Positions 17,725-26,569 of a stretch of DNA of 64,000 nt are shown piece by piece (position 1 is the first letter of the stretch; each line of letters begins with the position of its first letter). Position numbers and translations under genes: made by a program. The stretch lies in assembly GCF_000430705.1 (NCBI RefSeq), contig NZ_AUMN01000007.1, forward strand, positions 124,001 through 188,000, written 5' to 3'. Below the pieces are notes generated by a model that was given only the letters and a program-made list of their open reading frames with translations, ran no database searches and was not told where the DNA came from. The DNA comes from Arthrobacter castelli DSM 16402 (lineage in GTDB: Bacteria > Actinomycetota > Actinomycetes > Actinomycetales > Micrococcaceae).

Positions 17725-17864
17725 ACTGTCCTCCGTTCTTTATTCCGAGACCTCATACTTCATTGTCATCGGCTGGTGCGCTACGCGTCTATTCCATCCT
17801 CCACCCTGTGGATCCAATCCAGTGGGAACACAACGTCATCAGCCAGCGCCAGACCACACCTGCT

Positions 17865-19358
17865 TTACCGCCCCGCATGAGCTTCCAGGAACCGGTACAC
17901 CTCGGTCTCGTCCACTCCCGGGAAGGCGCCCTGCGGCATTGCCGCCAGCAGGTGGGTGTTGGCGCGGGCCGCCGGCCAGGCTTGCCCGCCCCATTCGGCC
18001 GAGAGACTCTCCGGTGGGCGGCGGCAGCACGTCTCGTCCGGGCATTTCGACTTGGACCGCTCGGTGGTGTCCCGGCCGCGGAACCACTTCACGTCCTTGT
18101 ACGGGATGCCGATACTCAACGAGTACATCCCGGACGAGTGCCGTTCGGTCCGCGCGGTGCACCAGAATGTGCCGACCTTGGTGTCGGTGTACTGGTCGTA
18201 GGCGCGGAATTTGTCCGGCACGTCGAACACCTCCCGCGAGGTCCAGTAGCGGCAGATGGTCTGGCCCTCGATGGCTCCGGTGTGGTCGGCGGGGAAGTTG
18301 ACGCCGTCGTTCTCATAGGCCTTGTGGATGATGCCGGATTCGTGCACCTTCTGGAAGTGGCAGGTGATGCCCAGGTGCTCGGTGGCCAGGTTGGTGAACC
18401 GGTGCGCCGCGGATTCATAGGAGACGGCAAACGCATCGCGCAGGTCCTCGATGGCCAGTTCCTTGGCGTTCTTGGCCTCCTGCAGGAACGCGACGGTGTC
18501 CTTTTCGGGCATCAGCAGGGCCGCCGCGAAGTAGTTGGTGTAGACGCGCTGACGCAGGAAATCGCTGTAGTCCACCGGCGTCTCGTGTCCCAGCACGTAG
18601 TGGCCGAGCGCCTGCAGCAGCACCGAGCGAGGATCATGGTCGGCGGCCGAACTCTGCGTCAGGTAGATGATGCGGTTCTTCAAGTCCGTCACCGACCGGG
18701 TGGAGTGCGGCAAGTCCCCCACGAACCGCAGCCCGAACCCAAGATGTTCTGCGATATCGGCGGCGACATGGTGGGACAGCGGGCCGGAGACATGCCCGAC
18801 GGCGGTGAGCAGTTCCTGTGCCTGCCGCTCGATTTCGGGGTAATAGTTGTTGCGGCTGCGCATTTCGTCGCGCAGTTCGGTGTTCGCCCGGCGTGCCTCC
18901 TCGGGAGTGGCCGCCTGCTCGTCCAGACGCCGTTCCAGTTCGTTCTGCAAGCCGACCAGCGACTCGAGGACATCCATGGGAAGCCTCGAGGAAACCCGCA
19001 CGGTTGGCAGTCCCAGGGATTGGTACAGCGGTCCACGCTGGGCCCGTTCCAGCTCGATCTCCAGCGCGGCCCGGCGGCTCGGCGGCTCCGCTCCCAGCAG
19101 CTCATCGATGCCGACCCCGAAGGCGGCAGCCAGTGCCTTGATCATCCCGAGTTTCGGTTCGCGCTTGCCGTTTTCAATCAGCGACAACTGACTCGGCGCC
19201 GTAGCGACCGCCTCCCCGAGCGCATCGAGGGTCATGCCCGCCGTCTTGCGCAGATGACGCACCCGGCGGCCGAGCGAGATGACGTCGATTCCGTCGTCGG
19301 CCGCTGTTCCTATCCCGGAACGCTGCGGCCGGGGACTATTCCAGCTTGATGTATGCAT
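17865..19358 (-). CDS. ramB: RamB-type regulator of acetate metabolism (ScfR family)
   Basis: This 497-residue regulator has an N-terminal Xre helix-turn-helix ([20 protein letters not shown]), a central IrrE-like region containing [12 protein letters not shown], and a long C-terminal domain with paired cysteines ([15 protein letters not shown]). RamB represses glyoxylate-cycle genes in Corynebacterium. Its divergent position beside aceA supports the same job here. The ATG at 19358 follows a perfect TATTAT (19365-19370) by six bases, so the message is probably leaderless. A TTG at 19385 lies inside the operator and is rejected. Candidate RamB boxes overlap this promoter, suggesting autorepression. 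Confidence 0.9.
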   Translation of the reverse strand: MHTSSWNSPRPQRSGIGTAADDGIDVISLGRRVRHLRKTAGMTLDALGEAVATAPSQLSLIENGKREPKLGMIKALAAAFGVGIDELLGAEPPSRRAALEIELERAQRGPLYQSLGLPTVRVSSRLPMDVLESLVGLQNELERRLDEQAATPEEARRANTELRDEMRSRNNYYPEIERQAQELLTAVGHVSGPLSHHVAADIAEHLGFGLRFVGDLPHSTRSVTDLKNRIIYLTQSSAADHDPRSVLLQALGHYVLGHETPVDYSDFLRQRVYTNYFAAALLMPEKDTVAFLQEAKNAKELAIEDLRDAFAVSYESAAHRFTNLATEHLGITCHFQKVHESGIIHKAYENDGVNFPADHTGAIEGQTICRYWTSREVFDVPDKFRAYDQYTDTKVGTFWCTARTERHSSGMYSLSIGIPYKDVKWFRGRDTTERSKSKCPDETCCRRPPESLSAEWGGQAWPAARANTHLLAAMPQGAFPGVDETEVYRFLEAHAGR

Positions 19359-19364
19359 TTCTTG

Positions 19365-19387
19365 ATAATACGCAAAGAATTGCAAAT
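19365..19387 (-). promoter_or_regulatory. ramB promoter overlapped by RamB-box-like repeats
   Basis: On the minus strand ATTTGCAA and TTCTTTGCG run directly into the -10 element TATTAT. Known RamB sites contain a CTTTGCAAA-like core, so the two TTTGC repeats are good candidates. Their placement over the ramB promoter and upstream of aceA would let one protein control both directions. Confidence 0.5.
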
Positions 19388-19415
19388 CTTTCCAGAGATT
19401 ACCCCTAGCCAGCCC

Positions 19416-19443
19416 TTGAAGAGTGCCGAAAAGTGGATATCAC
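19416..19443 (+). promoter_or_regulatory. Likely aceA promoter
   Basis: TTGAAG (19416-19421), a 16-base spacer and TATCAC (19438-19443) make a plausible promoter 62 bases before the aceA start. The RamB-like repeats lie about 30 bases upstream of the -35 element. Confidence 0.4.
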
Positions 19444-19505
19444 GAAGAAATTTCGTCCCAACCGGACCGGCCCACCAGCCGGTCCCGCAACACAAGGAGA
19501 GAGCA

Positions 19506-20819
19506 ATGACGGACCACCAGAGCCCCGAAGCCCGCGCAGAAGCCGTGGAACTGGAATGGCAGGCCAACCCCCGCTGGGAGAACGTCACCAGGGACTACTC
19601 GGCCGCCGACGTCGTCAAGCTCTCCGGCCGGGTACAGGAAGAGCACACGCTGGCACGCCGCGGCGCTGCGAAGCTGTGGGAACAACTCACCGAAGAAGCG
19701 GCCGCCGGCAAGTACACCAATGCGCTCGGGGCGCTCACCGGCAACCAGGCGGTGCAGCAGGTCAAGGCCGGGCTGCGGGCCATCTACCTCTCCGGCTGGC
19801 AGGTCGCCGCCGACGCGAACCTGGCGGGAGAGACCTACCCGGACCAGTCGCTGTACCCGGCCAACTCCGTGCCGCAGGTGGTCCGCCGGATCAACAACGC
19901 ACTGCTGCGGTCCGATGAGATTGAGTTCTCCGAGGGCATCCAGAGCGTCGAGGACTGGCTGGTCCCGATCGTGGCTGACGCCGAAGCCGGATTCGGCGGG
20001 CCGCTGAACGCCTTCGAGTTGATGAAGTCGATGATCGCCGCCGGCGCTTCGGGGGTGCACTGGGAGGACCAGCTCGCCTCGGAAAAGAAGTGCGGGCACC
20101 TGGGCGGCAAGGTGTTGATCCCCACCTCGCAGCACGTCCGCACGCTCAACGCCGCCCGGCTCGCTTCCGACGTCGCCGGGGCCGGGTCGGTCATTGTGGC
20201 CCGCACCGATGCCGAAGCCGCAACGCTGATCACCTCCGACGCCGACGAGCGGGACCACGAGTTCCTGATCCGCGAAGGATCAGAGCCAGTGCGCACCGCG
20301 GAGGGTTTCTACAAGGTGCGCAACGGCATCGAACCCTGCATCGCCCGGGCCAAGGCCTACGCCCCGTATTCCGACCTGATCTGGATGGAGACCGGCACGC
20401 CGGATCTCGCCGTCGCCCGCCGGTTCGCCGAGGCGGTCAAGGCCGAACATCCGGACCAGATGCTGGCCTACAACTGCTCGCCGTCGTTCAACTGGTCCAA
20501 GCACCTGGACGCGGAGACCATCGCCAAGTTCCAGCGCGAGCTCGGCGCGATGGGCTTCACCTTCCAGTTCATTACGCTGGCCGGCTTCCACGCGCTGAAC
20601 TACTCGATGTTCGACCTGGCCCACGGTTACGCACGGGACGGGATGAGCGCCTACGTGGACCTGCAGGAACGCGAATTCGCCTCCGAGGACCGCGGCTACA
20701 CCGCCACCAAGCACCAGCGCGAAGTGGGCACCGGCTACTTCGACCTGGTCTCCACCGCACTCAACCCCTCCGGCAGCACCCTCGCGCTGGCCGGCTCCAC
20801 CGAAGAATCCCAGTTCTAA
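19506..20819 (+). CDS. aceA: Isocitrate lyase
   Basis: This 437-residue enzyme cleaves isocitrate to succinate and glyoxylate in the glyoxylate shunt. The catalytic loop [13 protein letters not shown] contains the active-site cysteine. [12 protein letters not shown] and [12 protein letters not shown] are further isocitrate-lyase signatures. AAGGAG six bases before the ATG at 19506 sets the start. aceB follows 49 bases downstream, forming an aceA-aceB operon divergent from ramB. This allows growth on acetate or fatty acids and is presumably repressed by RamB on sugars. Confidence 0.97.
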   Translation: MTDHQSPEARAEAVELEWQANPRWENVTRDYSAADVVKLSGRVQEEHTLARRGAAKLWEQLTEEAAAGKYTNALGALTGNQAVQQVKAGLRAIYLSGWQVAADANLAGETYPDQSLYPANSVPQVVRRINNALLRSDEIEFSEGIQSVEDWLVPIVADAEAGFGGPLNAFELMKSMIAAGASGVHWEDQLASEKKCGHLGGKVLIPTSQHVRTLNAARLASDVAGAGSVIVARTDAEAATLITSDADERDHEFLIREGSEPVRTAEGFYKVRNGIEPCIARAKAYAPYSDLIWMETGTPDLAVARRFAEAVKAEHPDQMLAYNCSPSFNWSKHLDAETIAKFQRELGAMGFTFQFITLAGFHALNYSMFDLAHGYARDGMSAYVDLQEREFASEDRGYTATKHQREVGTGYFDLVSTALNPSGSTLALAGSTEESQF

Positions 20820-20868
20820 TCCGCGCACGCTCCGCCCGAGAGCCCGCACTGTCCCGAAGGAGGACACC

Positions 20869-22500
<1,632 letters not shown>

Positions 22501-22538
22501 GGCCGGTGCGGCGGCATTCATGCCGAAACCTGCTGACT

Positions 22539-22596
22539 TAGCCCCTGAGCCGTGAGGTAGCCCCTTGCAACGGGCTATCTCACGGCTCAGGGGCTA
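22539..22596. terminator. Long inverted repeat after aceB, probable two-way terminator
   Basis: TAGCCCCTGAGCCGTGAG and its near-exact complement CTCACGGCTCAGGGGCTA form a stem that extends to about 25 pairs with one mismatch, with a small loop around CTTGCAA. It lies between the convergent aceB and Xre genes. It has no T-tract, so it may also be a repeat element rather than a classical terminator; the second half recurs at 23064. Confidence 0.6.
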
Positions 22597-22604
22597 CCTC
22601 GGCG
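22557..22604. repeat. 48-bp dispersed repeat, copy 1
   Basis: This segment matches 23064-23111 at 39 of 48 positions without gaps. Most of the nine differences are G/C swaps in the stem arms, while blocks such as CTCACGGCT and CTCGGCG are unchanged. Copy 1 overlaps the long hairpin behind aceB. Confidence 0.6.
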
Positions 22605-22625
22605 TGCCCGGCAGGGTGGGAGCCC

Positions 22626-22943
22626 CTAAATGTCGTCCTCGTAGGCCGGACCGCCTTCGCCTTCCCAGGTCTCGAGGCGGCGGACCTTCGAGGTATTGAA
22701 CTTCCGGCGGACCCCGTAGCCACCCTGATCGTCGTCGGCGATGAAGTCCACGCCGTGTTCCTCCAGGGCACGGCGCAGGCGCACCTTCTGCTCGGCGGTC
22801 AACGTCCGGTTGCCCTTCTCGAAGTCCCTGACCTGTTGCTTCTCCAACCCGGCGGCCAGTCCGATGACCTTCGCCGAGACTTGGGTCAGTGCCCGGGCCG
22901 AACGGGCGAGATCGTGGGTCAGGATCGTTGATGAGTTCGTCAT
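22626..22943 (-). CDS. Small Xre-family DNA-binding protein
   Basis: This 105-residue protein has one helix-turn-helix around residues 20-60 (SAKVIGLAAGLEKQQVRDFE) followed by TLTAEQKVRLRRALEEHGVDF, a pattern typical of single-domain Xre regulators. The acidic C-terminus ends GPAYEDDI. The ATG at 22943 has CACGAT (22950-22955) six bases upstream and no ribosome site, suggesting a leaderless message. It stands alone between two copies of a 48-bp repeat, so it may have arrived with them. No target is visible. Confidence 0.75.
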   Translation of the reverse strand: MTNSSTILTHDLARSARALTQVSAKVIGLAAGLEKQQVRDFEKGNRTLTAEQKVRLRRALEEHGVDFIADDDQGGYGVRRKFNTSKVRRLETWEGEGGPAYEDDI

Positions 22944-23063
22944 AGTCCGATCGTGCCAGAGTTCCACCGCGAGTCCAGCCGGCCGCCGTAGACGGTGGCA
23001 TCGATCGTCACCCTGGGCGGGCAGCGCCCGTTCAATCCACCGAGATAGCGGCTTGCCCGTCAC

Positions 23064-23111
23064 GTAGCCCGTTGCAACCCGCTAACTCACGGCTGACCCG
23101 CTAACTCGGCG
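23064..23111. repeat. 48-bp dispersed repeat, copy 2
   Basis: This is the second copy of the element at 22557-22604. It contains two GCTAACTC blocks and lies between the Xre gene and the DsbA-like gene. In copy 2 the arms no longer pair well, so it is a repeat without the strong hairpin. Confidence 0.6.
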
Positions 23112-23163
23112 GTCGGAGCCGCTATCCCTGCGGCCAAGGAATGTTCCTCCCGACTGCGGCGTT

Positions 23164-23880
23164 GTGCCGGTTGTGAAGGTTAAGATCTGGTCCGATATCG
23201 CCTGCCCATGGTGCTTCATCGGCAAACGCCGCTTCGAGTCCGCCCTCGTATCCTTCGAACACCGCGACGAGGTCCAGGTGCACTGGCGCAGCTACCAGCT
23301 GGACCCTTCCCTGCCGGAACACTTCGACGGAAACGAAACTGAATACCTGAGCCAAATGAAGGGAATGCCGCCGGCCCAGGTCCGGCAGATGTTCGACCAC
23401 GTGATGGAACAGGCCGCCGGCGAAGGGCTCAGCTACGATTTCGATTCACTCGTAGTGGCCAACAGCTTCACCGCCCACAGATTCCTCCACTTGGCCAAGC
23501 AGCACGGCTCAATGGATCAGGCAAAAGAGACCTTGCTGTCCGGACACTTCGAACACGGCGAAGACATCGGCAGCACCGAGTACCTCGTAAGGGTCGGCAC
23601 CGGCTTGGGCATGGCAGCAGACGAAATCCGCACCACCTTGGACAGCGAACGCTTCGCAGCGGACGTCCGCGCCGATGTCGATGAAGCCAGAGCCTTGGGC
23701 GTGACAGGGGTTCCGTTCTTCGTCCTCGACAGGAAGTACGGCATCTCCGGCGCCCAGCCGGTGGAGACCTTCACCCGCGCCCTCGAACAGGCATGGCCAG
23801 AATCGCACCCGCTGGTCATGGCCAACGACGACGGCGGCAGCGGTGACGCAGCGTGCGGGCCGGACGGCTGCGCTGTCTAA
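23164..23880 (+). CDS. DsbA-family oxidoreductase, FrnE-like
   Basis: This 238-residue protein is a cytoplasmic thioredoxin-fold DsbA/FrnE-type protein. The active site is CPWC in IWSDIACPWCFIGK, and the cis-proline loop is GVTGVPFFV. FrnE-like proteins act in disulfide handling and oxidative stress. A cysteine pair near the end (AACGPDGCAV) may be a second redox or metal site and is worth noting. A GTG at 23164 is used; a GTG at 23173 is equally possible as no clear ribosome site exists. Its stop overlaps that of the convergent LytR_C gene. Confidence 0.87.
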   Translation: MPVVKVKIWSDIACPWCFIGKRRFESALVSFEHRDEVQVHWRSYQLDPSLPEHFDGNETEYLSQMKGMPPAQVRQMFDHVMEQAAGEGLSYDFDSLVVANSFTAHRFLHLAKQHGSMDQAKETLLSGHFEHGEDIGSTEYLVRVGTGLGMAADEIRTTLDSERFAADVRADVDEARALGVTGVPFFVLDRKYGISGAQPVETFTRALEQAWPESHPLVMANDDGGSGDAACGPDGCAV

Positions 23881-24596
23881 CCGTGCTCCGCAGTCGGCTC
23901 CGCAGACTCCCCGCCGGAAGCCGTCCCGGTCCCCGTCGTCGTCGGCGATGGGCTGAGCCGCGGGCAGGACAACTGCCCGGCCGACTCGTCCACCTTCTCC
24001 GCCGGCACCAACCCGCTGAACCCACGGCCGAGGATGACGTCGATGGAATCGTCCTGGCGGTCATCGGCCACGTACTCCGTGCCCTTGATGTTCTGCTGCA
24101 GGTTGTAGGCGCCGGCCCGTCCCGCCTCGCCGGAGACAATCACAGCCGTGCCCGAGTTGTTGTTCAGGCTCCTATTGCCGATCTGGCCGACGGTGTATCC
24201 GCGCTTCCGCAATTTGTCGGCGGTGCCACTGGCCAACCCGCCTTGATTGGTGCTGTTGTAGACGCTGATGTTGACGTTTTCGTTGGCCGGGTAGCTGAAG
24301 ACCGCCGTCGGGCAGGCCACCGGCTCCGCTGCCTCGGTTTGCAGGAACGGAACCTTCAACTCGCCGCGGGCGATGGCCAGCGCCAGCAGCACCGCGGTGA
24401 TCAGGGCGGCAACGAGGACGGTCAGCACCACGCCGTGCACCAGCCGGCGCCGGTAACCGGGCAGATACTCAGCTTCACCGCCGTCGTCGAATACTTCACG
24501 CAGCTCTTCGCCGGTGACAATCTTTTGGCCGTGCAGGGTGTCCGGCTCCTTGGGCCGACGCTTAAACAGCCCCCGCTTTCGCCCCGAATTATTCAT
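23877..24596 (-). CDS. LytR C-terminal-domain membrane protein
   Basis: This 239-residue protein has a charged cytoplasmic N-terminus, one membrane helix (about residues 53-77, VVLTVLVAALITAVLLALAI), and an extracellular LytR_C domain with VNISVYNSTNQGGLA and ADKLRKRGYTVGQIGN. LytR_C domains accompany cell-wall polymer ligases and may bind the wall. It overlaps the upstream small gene by eight bases, so the two form an operon conserved in actinobacteria as I recall. Confidence 0.85.
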   Translation of the reverse strand: MNNSGRKRGLFKRRPKEPDTLHGQKIVTGEELREVFDDGGEAEYLPGYRRRLVHGVVLTVLVAALITAVLLALAIARGELKVPFLQTEAAEPVACPTAVFSYPANENVNISVYNSTNQGGLASGTADKLRKRGYTVGQIGNRSLNNNSGTAVIVSGEAGRAGAYNLQQNIKGTEYVADDRQDDSIDVILGRGFSGLVPAEKVDESAGQLSCPRLSPSPTTTGTGTASGGESAEPTAEHG

Positions 24597-24888
24597 CTAT
24601 GACCAACACCCGGGCATGCAGGATAGTCCGCTGGTGCAAAGCCGTGCGGACGGCACGATGCAGCCCATCCTCGAGATACAAGGTGTCCTTCCACTGCACC
24701 ACGTGCGGAAACAAGTCGCCGAAGAACGTCGAGTCCTCCGCCAGCAGCGCTTCCAGGTCAAGGGTCCCCTTGGTGGTCACGAGCTCGTCCAGACGCACCT
24801 GGCGGGGAGGCACCGATGCCCAGTCCTTGGGGCTCTGGTATCCATGGTCCGGGTACGGGCGTCCCTCGCCCACAGCTTTGAAGATCAC
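24589..24888 (-). CDS. Conserved actinobacterial protein, ParB-like motif
   Basis: This 99-residue protein has no assigned function that I can name. PPRQVRLDELVTTKGTLDL and LYLEDGLHRAVRTAL resemble the start of a ParB/Srx-fold domain, in which a D-G-x-H-R-x motif binds nucleotide, but the protein is much shorter than ParB. The GTG start follows TAGTCT (24895-24900) by six bases, so the operon with the LytR_C gene appears to be leaderless. Tight coupling with a wall-linked protein suggests a role near the envelope, which is inference. Confidence 0.7.
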   Translation of the reverse strand: MIFKAVGEGRPYPDHGYQSPKDWASVPPRQVRLDELVTTKGTLDLEALLAEDSTFFGDLFPHVVQWKDTLYLEDGLHRAVRTALHQRTILHARVLVIDE

Positions 24889-25020
24889 CCATCCAGACTA
24901 AAGAACGTCGGGGACAAATTGAATTTACGCCCCCCGCTCTGGGCGCGGCGGACGCTCTGGACGCGGGGGATGACCTGTCACCCCCTGCCGTGTCCGGCGC
25001 CGGCGGCGCATACTTAAAGC

Positions 25021-25941
25021 ATGGCGGATCTGCTGGCCCCGCAGCGGCGACTGCTGCGCACGACGTTCACCGGTCAGGCCGATGGTCTGCCCGGCTGGGT
25101 GCAGGCGTTGGCCGACGGGGACGACGCCGGTTACTTCAGTCCCGGTTCGGCAGCCTGGGCGGTGCATGGCTCGACGGCGAGCACCGTGGCCGGCATCCGC
25201 GCGCTGCTGATGCAGACACTTCACCCCGGGGCGATGGCCGGCGTGTATGACCATTCACGGTTCCGGCACGACCCCCTGGGCAGGCTGGCCGGCACCATCC
25301 GGTGGATTTTCACGGTCACCTACGGGAGCACCACCGCTGCCCGGGATGCTTCCGATTGGGTGCTGGACCTGCACCGGAAAGTCTCCGGCAGCTACGTCGA
25401 CGCCGGCGGGCGGCAGCGGCCCTACAGTGCCAACGATCCGGAGCTGCTCGGCTGGGTTCACCTCGCCTTCACCGATTCCTTCTTAAGGACGCATCAGGCC
25501 TGGGGCGGACGGATCCCCGGCGGCCCTGATGCCTACGTCCGTGAATGGTCGACGGCGGGCCGCCTGATGCAGGTGCCGGATCCGCCGACGTCTGAGGCGC
25601 AGTTGCGGCGGCAGTTGGACAGCCATTACGACGCCGGCACCCTCACCCACAGTCCCCAGGTCGCCGAAGCCGTCCGCTTCATCCGCGATCCGCCGCTGCA
25701 TCCGAGGCTCAAGATCGGGTACCGGATGCTCTTCGCCGGGGCGGTATCGACCATTGAACCGAAATACCGCCGCCTGCTGGGCCTGAAACCTGCGGCGCTG
25801 GGACCCGTGCCGCTTCCGGCCTCGGCCGCGGCCGGGGCGGCGCTGGCCGGAATGCGCCTGGTGCTGGGCCGCGTGGGACCGAGCGAACAAGCAGCCCGCA
25901 GACGGCTGGAACGGGTGCTGCGGCGTTCGGCTGCGGAGTAA
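25021..25941 (+). CDS. Oxygenase MpaB-family protein (DUF2236)
   Basis: This 306-residue protein belongs to the DUF2236/MpaB family, which includes the latex-clearing protein and a fungal mycophenolate oxygenase. The conserved histidines that bind haem or metal appear in LMQTLHPGAMAGVYDHSRF and DSFLRTHQAW. It may oxidise an unsaturated lipid or terpenoid; the substrate is unknown. The ATG follows CATACT (25009-25014) by six bases, with no ribosome site, so the gene is probably leaderless. It is divergent from the small ParB-like gene. Confidence 0.82.
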   Translation: MADLLAPQRRLLRTTFTGQADGLPGWVQALADGDDAGYFSPGSAAWAVHGSTASTVAGIRALLMQTLHPGAMAGVYDHSRFRHDPLGRLAGTIRWIFTVTYGSTTAARDASDWVLDLHRKVSGSYVDAGGRQRPYSANDPELLGWVHLAFTDSFLRTHQAWGGRIPGGPDAYVREWSTAGRLMQVPDPPTSEAQLRRQLDSHYDAGTLTHSPQVAEAVRFIRDPPLHPRLKIGYRMLFAGAVSTIEPKYRRLLGLKPAALGPVPLPASAAAGAALAGMRLVLGRVGPSEQAARRRLERVLRRSAAE

Positions 25942-26022
25942 AAACGCGGTCCGCAGGTACAAGGTGCCCAATATCGGGCGAAGTTACTCCTGGCCCGAAC
26001 ACCGGCAGGCTGCACACGCGAC

Positions 26023-26050
26023 AGCACCCCGATCCGAAGACCGGGGTGCT
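26023..26050. terminator. Hairpin between the MpaB gene and tRNA-Ser
   Basis: AGCACCCCG and CGGGGTGCT pair perfectly over nine bases around a ten-base loop. It lies 3' of both the MpaB gene (plus) and tRNA-Ser (minus), so it can end transcripts from both sides. No T-tract follows. Confidence 0.6.
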
Positions 26051-26096
26051 GTCTGTGCCGCGACTCATCAGAACGATATTCGAGTCAAGACAATGG

Positions 26097-26181
26097 CGGA
26101 GGATGAGGGATTCGAACCCTCGAGGGCGTTACCCCAACACGCGTTCCAGGCGTGCGCCATAGGCCGCTAGGCGAATCCTCC
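26097..26181 (-). tRNA. tRNA-Ser, anticodon GGA
   Basis: The minus strand folds as a class II tRNA. The acceptor stem GGAGGAT pairs with ATCCTCC. The anticodon loop CTGGAAC gives anticodon GGA, which reads UCC serine codons. There is a long variable arm, and the T arm contains GGTTCGAATCC. The 3' CCA is encoded at 26094-26096. Confidence 0.96.
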
Positions 26182-26361
26182 TCGTTTGAGCAGACTCCAG
26201 AATACCTGAAGCATTTCTGTGAGCCGAATCGAGGCTCCGAGCCGGCGCCGCATGGATCGGCAACTACTCCCAATACGCATTCCTCAGCCGTGGAACCGGC
26301 CACTTCAAACCGAACGACCGCCGGTTTCCGCCTGAACTTCGCCGTCAGGTAGACTATTGGC
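26182..26361. other. Intergenic region between tRNA-Ser and ffs
   Basis: This stretch of 180 bases holds the divergent promoters for tRNA-Ser and SRP RNA. TAGACT at 26350-26355 is the likely -10 element of ffs, seven bases before the RNA start. I see no gene here. Confidence 0.5.
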
Positions 26362-26451
26362 TGGCCCCTCACGTGGCGTCATCCTGTGAACTCCCCCAGG
26401 ACCGGAAGGTAGCAAGGGTAAGCGGGCTCTGGCGGGTGCGTGAGGGGTCTT
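26362..26451 (+). ncRNA. ffs: Small bacterial SRP RNA (4.5S)
   Basis: The region has the universally conserved SRP core GACCGGAAGGTAGCAAGG, including the GGAA tetraloop and the asymmetric loop that binds Ffh. It is closed by a long helix from GCCCCTCACG and CGTGAGGGGT. It lies just upstream of dnaX, a common actinobacterial position. Ends are estimated from the helix. Confidence 0.93.
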
Positions 26452-26569
26452 CTCATTCGACTCCGGCGTCTGCCGTGCGCAGCGGAAGAGATATCAACAG
26501 CTGCACACCTGCGCGGGTGCACTCCGCCGCCAGGTGCCGATAGGGTTTTACTGTGACTGGAGGAATGCC

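Noticed and set aside
19359-19385. Upstream TTG start for RamB at 19385
   Set aside because: It would place the coding region over the TATTAT promoter and RamB-box-like repeats; the ATG at 19358 fits better.
22539-23111. Repeats around the Xre gene considered as an insertion sequence or att sites
   Set aside because: No transposase or integrase is present and no target duplication could be seen, so only a dispersed repeat is claimed.
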